A stretch of 11,651 nt of DNA from Actinomycetota bacterium (lineage in GTDB: Bacteria > Actinomycetota > Thermoleophilia > Solirubrobacterales > Solirubrobacteraceae), in the NCBI GenBank assembly GCA_005788585.1, contig SYBY01000348.1, positions 1-11,651 on the forward strand, given 5' to 3'. Positions within the stretch are counted from its first letter, which is position 1. Every line of letters starts with the position of its first letter. Positions 1 to 6,020 of the stretch are shown here, piece by piece. Both the position numbers and the translations under genes were made by a program. The notes beneath the pieces are model-generated. The model was given only the letters and a program-made list of their open reading frames with translations. It did no database searches and was not told the DNA's origin.

Positions 1-19
1 CGATCAACCGCCTGGCGGG

Positions 20-457
20 ATGGGTGGTGGCCCGTCGGACCGCCAGCCGACCGAGGAAGAGCTCCGGGCCGCCTACGAGGCCGAGATCAAGCGCCTGCGC
101 GTCGAGGACGTCATCGTCCAGACCGTGGTGTCGCTGATCAACCTCGGTGCCCGCAAGGCCGGCCTCGCGCCGGGAACCGAGGACGAACAGGACCCCGAGC
201 AGCTCCAGCAGGCCATCGACGCGTCGAGTGCGCTGCTGCCGTTCGTCGAGTCGGCCCTCGGGCCGGAGGCTGCGCAGCTGCGCGATGCGCTGTCCCAGCT
301 CCAGATGGCCTACGCCCGTTCTGCCGCCGCCGGCGGCGCGTCTGCGGCCGGCGAGGCGCCCGCGCCCGCGCCCGAACAGCCCGCCGCGGCACCCGAGCCG
401 CCGGCCGGCCCGGGTCAGGGCCAGTCCTCTGGGCGGCTCTGGATTCCCGGGCAGTAG
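20..457 (+). CDS. DUF1844-like small protein (5' end may lie outside window)
   Basis: This is an acidic 145-residue protein of unknown function. Residues about 13-50 are a charged helix followed by an amphipathic helix (RVEDVIVQTVVSLINLGARK), and residues 60-98 form a second helical stretch (PFVESALGPEAAQLRDALSQ and onward). The pattern of a hydrophobic 'VSLINLG' helix followed by a 'LLPFVE...LRDALSQLQMAYAR' helix resembles the DUF1844 family, which is short, helical and uncharacterised. From residue 100 the tail is Ala/Pro/Glu-rich low complexity and probably disordered. The ATG at 20 is the first Met, but the frame stays open to the left edge, reading DQPPGG before it, so the true start could be outside the window. 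No convincing ribosome binding site precedes the ATG. The DUF1844 assignment is by eye and no function is inferred. Confidence 0.75.
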   Translation: MGGGPSDRQPTEEELRAAYEAEIKRLRVEDVIVQTVVSLINLGARKAGLAPGTEDEQDPEQLQQAIDASSALLPFVESALGPEAAQLRDALSQLQMAYARSAAAGGASAAGEAPAPAPEQPAAAPEPPAGPGQGQSSGRLWIPGQ

Positions 458-485
458 ACACGCCACTTCCCTGCAGGTGAACGGT

Positions 486-522
486 GGTCTGCCGCCGGTC
501 TTGATGGACCGGTGAGCAGACC
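486..522 (+). terminator. Two-tier stem-loop after the DUF1844-like gene
   Basis: The outer stem GGTCTGC (486-492) pairs with GCAGACC (516-522). The inner stem CCGGTC (495-500) pairs with GACCGG (507-512) around loop TTGATG, with a small asymmetric internal loop between the tiers. It starts 29 nt after the stop of the upstream gene. No T-tract follows, so it could be a terminator of the non-canonical GC-rich kind or part of a structured leader for the gene at 625. Confidence 0.5.
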
Positions 523-537
523 CTAAGGACAGCCCGT

Positions 538-582
538 CTCGTCTTTCCGGAGGCGAGTTCACCAGGCCCGCCGGCGGCTGGT
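538..582 (+). other. Two further stem-loops in the leader of the exported protein
   Basis: CTCGTCT (538-544) pairs with AGGCGAG (551-557) through seven pairs including one G-U, with loop TTCCGG. Four bases later ACCAG (561-565) pairs with CTGGT (578-582), with a short CCG/CGG extension inside and a two-base bulge. Together with the stem at 486-522 this makes three hairpins in under 100 nt upstream of a strong Shine-Dalgarno. I do not recognise a named riboswitch class. The gene-free stretch 458-624 holds nothing else I can support: TTGATG at 501 with TAAGGA at 524 has promoter-like 17-nt spacing but a poor -10. Confidence 0.35.
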
Positions 583-611
583 AACGGTTGGTACCTCTGT
601 CCACGTTCCCC

Positions 612-618
612 AGGAGGG
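612..618 (+). promoter_or_regulatory. Strong Shine-Dalgarno that decides the start at 625
   Basis: AGGAGGG is a near-perfect anti-16S match. The first ATG (619) is only one base beyond the AGGAGG core, too close to be used well, while the second in-frame ATG (625) is at a normal 7-nt spacing. This favours 625 as the start of the exported protein. It is the only strong Shine-Dalgarno in the window. Confidence 0.75.
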
Positions 619-624
619 ATGTTG

Positions 625-1857
625 ATGTTCACGTCGTCCGCTCGCATTCGCGGGGCCGGAGTGCTCGCTGCTGCCGTCGCAGCGCTGGCCCTGCCGGCCT
701 CCGCCTCGGCGCTGAAGCCCGCTGACGTCCCCGACATCGGCGTCGACACCGGGCGCTTCAGCCTGCCGATCAAGTGCGCGATCTCCGTCCCGGTCGGCGG
801 CGTCGCGATCAAGGTGTTCGATCTCAACACGACGGTCGATGTGCAGGGTGTCGCGGCGACCGAGCTCGGCGCCGGCCAGAAGTTCTGGCTCACGCAGGGC
901 TCCGGCAGCATCACGTTCCCGTCGTGGCTGACCACGCTCGGCGGCCTCGCCACCGTCCAGCGTGCCGACGCGACGATCCCGACACTCGACATCGGCGCGG
1001 ACAACGCGACGCCGAGCGCGATCAACGTCGCAGACCTGCAGCCGCTGTCGATCCGCAACATCCCCATCCGCTTCGGGCAGACGCTGAAGGTGGGCCTGCC
1101 GCTGCAGGGCACGTTCGATGTCGGGCCGTACACCGCGCCCGACAGCGGGGTGGTGACGCTGCGGTTCAACCGCGCGGTGGCGAACATCGCCCTGAAGTCG
1201 TTCTTCAACCAGGTGCTGCTGCGCGTCCGGGCCGACTGCCGGCCCACCGCGAACAACGCCCTGCTGTCGATCGTCGTCAGCAAGCCCGCGGGCTTGCCCG
1301 AGTCGAAGATCGTCAACCAGCCCCTGAACTTCCCGGCCGGTCCGTCGGGGTATTTGATCGGCATCATCAACGCGCCGTACCGCTGCACGCTGGGCGGACA
1401 GCCGCTCGATGTCGGCATCGCGGTCGGCGGCACGATCCCGCTGGCGGTGCGCCGCAACGGCTCCCTGCTGTTCGACAAGTCGTCCGGCGCGCTGGTCGTG
1501 CCCCCGGAGTCGGTGAACGCACTACTCGACCGAGGGATCACGCGCCTCTCCGGACGCGTGACGAGGCTCAACCTCGACGTGGCCGGTGGGCTCCCCGCGG
1601 TGCAGAACGTCGCGGCGGCGGGCATCGACATCCCGGAGACGACGCTGATCCGCGGGCAGAAGCTGATCGTCTCGCTGCCGGTGGGCGGCACGCTCACGGC
1701 CGGGCCGTTCACGCTCGCACCTGGATCGAACAACATCCAGGTGGCACTCGGTGACGCAGAGGCGGACTTCCGCCTAAACGGGTCGAGCACCATCACGCCC
1801 GCGGCGTGCACCGCCCCTGACCCCGGCGTGATTCTCGTCGACGCTCCCGCGTTCTGA
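625..1857 (+). CDS. Exported two-module protein of unknown function
   Basis: I do not recognise this 410-residue protein by name. Residues 1-29 are a signal peptide: a basic start (SARIR), an Ala/Leu core and an ASASA cleavage region, giving a mature protein near LKPADV. The rest is beta-rich, low in charge and Gly/Val/Thr-rich, with no transmembrane anchor or sorting motif. It looks like two related modules, about residues 48-220 and 251-400. Each opens and closes with a cysteine (C51/C205 and C254/C395), and both contain an aligned block: RFGQTLKVGLPLQGTFDVGP and RGQKLIVSLPVGGTLTAGP. The paired cysteines suggest one disulfide per module outside the cytoplasm. The arrangement recalls DUF6801-type actinobacterial secreted domains, but that resemblance is weak and from memory. 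ATG 625 is chosen over ATG 619 because of Shine-Dalgarno spacing. The gene stands alone between a structured leader and a strong hairpin. Confidence 0.85.
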   Translation: MFTSSARIRGAGVLAAAVAALALPASASALKPADVPDIGVDTGRFSLPIKCAISVPVGGVAIKVFDLNTTVDVQGVAATELGAGQKFWLTQGSGSITFPSWLTTLGGLATVQRADATIPTLDIGADNATPSAINVADLQPLSIRNIPIRFGQTLKVGLPLQGTFDVGPYTAPDSGVVTLRFNRAVANIALKSFFNQVLLRVRADCRPTANNALLSIVVSKPAGLPESKIVNQPLNFPAGPSGYLIGIINAPYRCTLGGQPLDVGIAVGGTIPLAVRRNGSLLFDKSSGALVVPPESVNALLDRGITRLSGRVTRLNLDVAGGLPAVQNVAAAGIDIPETTLIRGQKLIVSLPVGGTLTAGPFTLAPGSNNIQVALGDAEADFRLNGSSTITPAACTAPDPGVILVDAPAF

Positions 1858-1864
1858 GCCGTTC

Positions 1865-1900
1865 CGCGCCCGGCGACCGCACGCGCGGTCGCCGGGCGCG
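1865..1900 (+). terminator. Perfect 16-bp hairpin terminator
   Basis: CGCGCCCGGCGACCGC (1865-1880) is exactly complementary to GCGGTCGCCGGGCGCG (1885-1900) with loop ACGC. It begins 7 nt after the stop of the exported-protein gene. There is no following T-run, as is common in very GC-rich actinobacteria. Its right edge lies only 10 nt from the -10 box of the next gene, so the region where a -35 element would fall is inside the stem. Confidence 0.8.
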
Positions 1901-1910
1901 GCGTCCTGAC

Positions 1911-1916
1911 TAGACT
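1911..1916 (+). promoter_or_regulatory. -10 box TAGACT for leaderless APC permease
   Basis: TAGACT ends 9 nt before the TTG start at 1926, so transcription should begin at or within about 3 nt of the start codon. There is no Shine-Dalgarno. The TAG of this hexamer is an in-frame stop, which bounds the reading frame on the left. No clear -35 is visible. Confidence 0.55.
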
Positions 1917-1925
1917 GCGCGCACC

Positions 1926-3833
1926 TTGGCCGAGCGCCGTCTTCACGGTCTGCAGCGCGTACTGGGTGTCAACGCGCTCTTCTCCACCGCCTACGGCAAC
2001 GTCGGGTCGTCGATCTATTACGCGCTCGGCCTCGTCGCCGGGCTCGCGCTCGGCCTCACCCCGCTGGTGTTCCTCATCACCGGCGCGTTCTTCTTCTGCA
2101 CCGCCGCCACGTACGCCGAGGCGACGGCGATGTACCCGGAGGCCGGCGGATCGTCGAGCTTCGCCCGGCGCGCGTTCAACGAGTTCGTCTCGTTCTTTGC
2201 GGCGTGGGGGCAGATGCTCAACTACCTCATCACGATCGCCATCTCGGCGTTCTTCGTCCCGCACTACCTGGGTGGGCTGTTCTGGGAGCCGCTGAAGAGC
2301 GCACCGGGCGACATCATCTTCGGCATCGGCGTCATCGTCGTGCTCGCGGTGGTCAACGTCGTCGGCGTCAAGGAGTCCGCCGGGCTGAACATCGCGCTGG
2401 CCGTCGTCGACTTCCTCACGCAGCTCGCCCTCGTGATCGTCGGGTTCGTGCTGGTCTTCAGCCCGGACGTCCTGCAGAGCAACGTGTCGTTCGGGGTCGC
2501 ACCGACCTGGGAGCAGTTCCTCGTGGCGATCCCGCTCGGGATGATCGCCTACACCGGCATCGAGACGATTTCGAACATGGCCGAGGAGGCGCGCAACGAG
2601 GCGACCACGATCCCGGCGGCCATCAACCGGGTCCAGATCGCGGTGTTCGCCATCTACTTCACGCTGCCCGCGATCGCGCTCAGCGCGCTGCCGGTCACGT
2701 TCAACGAGCAGACCGGGGAGTACCAGACGCTGCTCGGGGTCTCCGAAGAGGACGGGGGCTTTGCCGGCGACCCGATCCTCGGGGTGGTCAAGGAACTCGA
2801 TCTCGGGATGTTCCAGGTCGCCGGCGAGCTCTACGTCGGCCTGCTCGCGGCGACGATCCTGTTCCTCGCGACCAACGCCGGGATCATCGGGGTGTCCCGC
2901 CTCGTCTACTCGATGGGCATCCACCGCCAGCTGCCCGACCAGTTGCGCCAGCTGCACCCGAAGTACGGCACGCCGTGGGTGGGCATCGTCGTCTTCGGCG
3001 CCATCGCGTGCGTCACGCTCATCCCGGGCCAGGCCGAGTTCCTGGGCAACATGTACGCGTTCGGCGCGATGCTGTCGTTCACGATCGCGCACGTCGCGCT
3101 GATCACGCTGCGCATCCGCCAGCCCGACGTGGCCCGCCCGTACCGGGGGCCGGGAAACATTCGGATCCGTGGCCATGAGCTCCCGCCGACGGCGATCATC
3201 GGGGCGTTCGGGACCGGCACCGCGTTCGTGGTGGTGACCGTGCTCAACCCGGAGATCGCCGTCGCCGGCGTGCTGTGGCTGGTGATCGGCGTGGGCGTGT
3301 ACATCGCCTACCGGCGCAACCAGGGCCTCGACCTCCGGAGCACCGTCAAGGTCGCGCTGCCGCGACCGGTGACCGAGACCGAGGCCGAGTACGACTCGAT
3401 CCTCGTCGCGCTGGAGGTGACCCCCGACTACGACCCGGATGCCCTCGCGACCGCCGTGAAGCTCGCCGCGCGCCGGAAGCGCGGCATCTACGTGCTCGTG
3501 TCGATCACGGTCCCGGCGGTCTCGCCCATCGACGCCTCGCTGCCCGAGAAGGAGGCGCAGGCCCGCGCGCTCATCGAGCAGGCGCGGCTGCAGGGAGGAC
3601 GACGGGTCACCGGTCGCTGGGTCAAGGTCCGCGCTGGGCAGGCGGGCCGCGCGATCGTCGACGAGGCCCGCACCATGCGCGCCCGCGCGATCGTCATGCC
3701 GCTGCCGCCGCGGACGACGGGGGCGAGCGTGTTCGGCAAGACGCTGGAGACGGTGCTCGCCGAGCGGCCGTGCCGCGTCATCATCGAGTCCGACCCCGAG
3801 CCGCAGCGTCAGCGCCAGCGCACCCCGGTGTGA
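1926..3833 (+). CDS. APC-superfamily permease with C-terminal universal stress (UspA-like) domain
   Basis: This is a 635-residue membrane transporter. Residues 10-462 carry about 12 hydrophobic segments of the APC fold, with the helix-1 motif NALFSTAYGNVGSS (16-29), YPEAGG (70-75) and the conserved GIETISNMAEE (211-221) around E213. Residues 487-622 form a cytosolic alpha/beta domain of UspA type (EYDSILVALEVTP at the first strand, PCRVIIES at the last), which may bind a nucleotide. The family imports amino acids by cation or proton coupling. KimA, the Bacillus K+ importer, has the same overall build, and N16, Y23, N99 and Y100 align by eye with its cation-site residues D36, Y43, D117 and Y118 (recalled from memory), so both Asp are Asn here. 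The substrate is therefore unassigned. TTG 1926 is the first possible start after an in-frame stop and sits 9 nt past a -10 box. The 3' end overlaps the opposing cyclic-di-GMP gene by 25 bp. A paralogue lies at 6017. Confidence 0.93.
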   Translation: MAERRLHGLQRVLGVNALFSTAYGNVGSSIYYALGLVAGLALGLTPLVFLITGAFFFCTAATYAEATAMYPEAGGSSSFARRAFNEFVSFFAAWGQMLNYLITIAISAFFVPHYLGGLFWEPLKSAPGDIIFGIGVIVVLAVVNVVGVKESAGLNIALAVVDFLTQLALVIVGFVLVFSPDVLQSNVSFGVAPTWEQFLVAIPLGMIAYTGIETISNMAEEARNEATTIPAAINRVQIAVFAIYFTLPAIALSALPVTFNEQTGEYQTLLGVSEEDGGFAGDPILGVVKELDLGMFQVAGELYVGLLAATILFLATNAGIIGVSRLVYSMGIHRQLPDQLRQLHPKYGTPWVGIVVFGAIACVTLIPGQAEFLGNMYAFGAMLSFTIAHVALITLRIRQPDVARPYRGPGNIRIRGHELPPTAIIGAFGTGTAFVVVTVLNPEIAVAGVLWLVIGVGVYIAYRRNQGLDLRSTVKVALPRPVTETEAEYDSILVALEVTPDYDPDALATAVKLAARRKRGIYVLVSITVPAVSPIDASLPEKEAQARALIEQARLQGGRRVTGRWVKVRAGQAGRAIVDEARTMRARAIVMPLPPRTTGASVFGKTLETVLAERPCRVIIESDPEPQRQRQRTPV

Positions 3834-5698
3834 ACCGCCTGCTCTCGGGCGTCGAGCTCATCGAGCACCGCGCGGACGACCTGCGGGTCGAACTGCGACC
3901 CCGCGCACCGCGTGAGCTCGCGCAGGGCCTCGGCTGGGTCGAGCGCGGAACGGTACGGCCGGTCGCTGACCATCGCGTCGAGCGCGTCGCAGACCCCGAC
4001 GATCCGCGCGCCGAGCGGGATCCCCGCCCCGGCGAGGCCATCGGGATACCCCCCGCCGTCCCAGCGCTCGTGGATCGCGCGCACGAGCGGCGCGACGGAC
4101 GCAAGGAAGGGGATGCCCGCGAGCAGCCGGCCACCGACGTCGCTGTGGATCTTGACCTGCTCGAACTCCGCGCGGGTCAAGCGGCTCGGCTTGCGCAGCA
4201 GGTCGCTGGGAACCGCGATCTTGCCGATGTCGTGCAGCAGGGCGGCATAGCGCACGTCGCGCAGCTCGCGGGCGTCCATCCCCAGGCGGCGTCCGACGGA
4301 CGTCGAGAGTTCCACGACATCGCGTGCATGCTGGGCGGTGTACGCGTCCTTGGCCTCGAGCAGGTCCACCAGGGTGCTGAGGGTCGTCGCGACCGTGCCC
4401 TCGATCTCGGCGGTGAGCTCGACGCGGTGCAGCGCCGCGCCGACCTGTGCGGCGACGACCTCGGCGAGGAGCAGATCGTCCCGGTCGAGTGCGCCTGGGT
4501 CGACCTGTTCGAGGTTCAGGACGCCCCAGATCCGGCCATCGACGACGATGGGAAGCGAGATCTCCGAGCCGGGGTCGGTGCGGGGGTCCCGGCGCAGGTA
4601 GTCAGGGTCGTGCCGGGTGTCGGAGATGAGCGCGGGCCTGCCGGTGCGGGCCACGCGGCCGTTCACGCCGGAGGTGACCGGCTGCTCGAACGCCAGGAAT
4701 GCCGGGTCCTGGGCGAGCGGCCCGGCAGCCGCCACGACGCGAAGCATCTTGCCCTCGAGGCGCTGGATGACGGCCAGGTAGAAGTCGAAGGACCGGTGCA
4801 GCTCTCCCACGGCGCATTCTGCGATCGCCGCGCTCTCGGTGAGCGGGGTGAGCTGCACCGAGAGCCGACTCGCCACGGCGAGCCGCTCATGCTGGCGTCG
4901 GGCGGCGGGGACCGGCCCGGGCGCGCGGGTGGTCCGCTTGGCGTCGTAGAGGCGCTCGTCTGCACAGGCGAGGAGCTCGTCGGGCGCGCCGCCGTCGACG
5001 GGCCACGAAGCCACGCCGAAGCTCAGGCCGATGCGGCGGTCGAGGACGCCGACGGCCGCCCTCGCGCGCAGGGCGATGTCCGCGGCTCCGGCAGCATCCG
5101 CGCCGGGCAGCAGCAGCGCGAACTCATCGCCCCCGATGCGGAAGCTGGGATCGCCGCTCCGGCAGGTGTCGGCGAGTGCGCTCGCGACCGCGCGCAGCAC
5201 ACGGTCTCCCTCGGCGTGCCCGGAGACGTCGTTGACGGACTTGAAGTGGTCGAGGTCGAGGAGGACGACGGCGAAGGGCTCGGCGTCCGCGCAGGCGCGT
5301 CGCAGCTGCTCGTGGAACTCCCGGTGGTTCAGCAGGCCGGTGAGGGCGTCCCGTTGGGCCAGCTCGGCGCGCTCCTCCAGCAACGCGGCGTTCGCCAGGG
5401 CGAGGGCCGACTGCTCGGCGAGGCCGACGAGCAGTTCGGCCGTGGACGGGTCGAGGACCCGGGCCGGGTCATCGGCGAGGCGCAGCACACCGACCCGCCG
5501 TCCCCGCGCGATCAGGGGGACGTCGTGCGGGGACGGGCCGGGGTCGGGGGCGGAGGGCAGGTGCAGGTCGGGCTCCAGCTCGGGGAACAGCACCACGGCG
5601 TGCTGACGCACGTGGTGGGCGGTCAGGTCGACAGTCTGCTGCGCGCAGATGTCGCGCAGGGCGTCGAGCAGGGCGCGGCGTCGGGTGGCGGGAGACAC
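3809..5698 (-). CDS. GAF-GGDEF-GAF-HD-GYP cyclic-di-GMP cyclase/phosphodiesterase
   Basis: This 629-residue soluble protein combines both cyclic-di-GMP activities. Residues 5-108 are a short GAF-like sensor. Residues 112-258 are a GGDEF domain with the opening RDALTGLLNH, the GTP-binding motif GGDEF (189-193) intact, and an RxxD inhibitory site (RSGD, 180-183) exactly five residues before it. Residues 281-428 are a second GAF domain. Residues 436-615 are an HD-GYP domain with H457, the metal-binding pair H489-D490, HERWDGGGYPDG (543-554) and DALDAM. All key residues are present, so synthesis from GTP and hydrolysis to GMP are both predicted. No membrane segment is seen. The start is uncertain: GTG 5698 is used here, with GTG 5725 and GTG 5764 as alternatives, and no ribosome site or TANNNT box favours any. 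The open frame continues far upstream to 7984, but only as antisense of the next permease. The gene lies opposite to the two transporters that flank it. Confidence 0.93.
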   Translation of the reverse strand: MSPATRRRALLDALRDICAQQTVDLTAHHVRQHAVVLFPELEPDLHLPSAPDPGPSPHDVPLIARGRRVGVLRLADDPARVLDPSTAELLVGLAEQSALALANAALLEERAELAQRDALTGLLNHREFHEQLRRACADAEPFAVVLLDLDHFKSVNDVSGHAEGDRVLRAVASALADTCRSGDPSFRIGGDEFALLLPGADAAGAADIALRARAAVGVLDRRIGLSFGVASWPVDGGAPDELLACADERLYDAKRTTRAPGPVPAARRQHERLAVASRLSVQLTPLTESAAIAECAVGELHRSFDFYLAVIQRLEGKMLRVVAAAGPLAQDPAFLAFEQPVTSGVNGRVARTGRPALISDTRHDPDYLRRDPRTDPGSEISLPIVVDGRIWGVLNLEQVDPGALDRDDLLLAEVVAAQVGAALHRVELTAEIEGTVATTLSTLVDLLEAKDAYTAQHARDVVELSTSVGRRLGMDARELRDVRYAALLHDIGKIAVPSDLLRKPSRLTRAEFEQVKIHSDVGGRLLAGIPFLASVAPLVRAIHERWDGGGYPDGLAGAGIPLGARIVGVCDALDAMVSDRPYRSALDPAEALRELTRCAGSQFDPQVVRAVLDELDAREQAVHTGVRWR

Positions 5699-5808
5699 TG
5701 CTCGACTCAGTCGGGCGCAGCTCACCGCATCTGCATGGCCCGATGGTCCAGACCGGCTCGACACTCTGTCGACGGCGACGCAGGCGAGGTGCTGCGGCCC
5801 TCGCGGAC

Positions 5809-5814
5809 TACGCT
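5809..5814 (+). promoter_or_regulatory. -10 box TACGCT for leaderless small membrane protein
   Basis: TACGCT ends 8 nt before GTG 5823, matching the spacing seen at the other leaderless genes of this window. It lies in the roughly 125-bp divergent gap between the cyclic-di-GMP gene and the second permease unit. No clear -35 is visible. I see no comparable TANNNT box for the minus-strand gene in this gap. Confidence 0.45.
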
Positions 5815-5822
5815 TCCGAACC

Positions 5823-6020
5823 GTGCCTGACCCCGCCTCCGTCCACCGCGCCGGTACCCGCGTCATGTCGGTCGTCCTGGTGCTGCTCGGCGTGGCGCTC
5901 CTCGTGAGCACGATCGTCAGGGGCGGCGGGCCGTTCTCGGTCGGCGTCCTGTTCGGGCTGCTGCTCGGCGGGGCCGGGATCGCGCGCCTGTGGCTCGATC
6001 GCCAGCAGGGTCGCGGATGA
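5823..6020 (+). CDS. 65-aa two-helix membrane protein
   Basis: I do not recognise this small protein. It has a 14-residue polar N-terminus, a hydrophobic helix (residues 15-32, MSVVLVLLGVALLVSTIV), a short loop with Arg and Gly-Gly-Gly, a second hydrophobic helix (37-57) and a charged end (RLWLDRQQGRG). A hairpin membrane protein with both ends on the same side of the membrane is likely. GTG 5823 is preferred because it lies 8 nt after a -10 box and the coding style starts there; ATG 5865 (residue 15) is the alternative. Its TGA overlaps the ATG of the next permease as ATGA, implying translational coupling and perhaps a roughly matched supply. It could be an accessory subunit of that permease, but this rests on position alone. 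Confidence 0.65.
   Translation: MPDPASVHRAGTRVMSVVLVLLGVALLVSTIVRGGGPFSVGVLFGLLLGGAGIARLWLDRQQGRG

Noticed and set aside
501..529. Promoter TTGATG-N17-TAAGGA
   Set aside because: The -35 is fair, but the -10 matches the consensus poorly and TTGATG lies in a hairpin loop.
486..618. Cyclic-di-GMP or cyclic-di-AMP riboswitch upstream of the exported protein
   Set aside because: I looked for the conserved cores of the GEMM and ydaO classes and did not find them, so only unnamed hairpins are reported.
138..3176. 1012-codon minus-strand open frame
   Set aside because: It runs antisense to the exported protein and first permease, has an RDRDEH-rich composition and no recognisable domain. Long antisense frames are expected at this GC content.
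3275..5830. 851-codon plus-strand open frame
   Set aside because: It is antisense to the GAF-GGDEF-GAF-HD-GYP gene and its composition is typical of a shadow frame.
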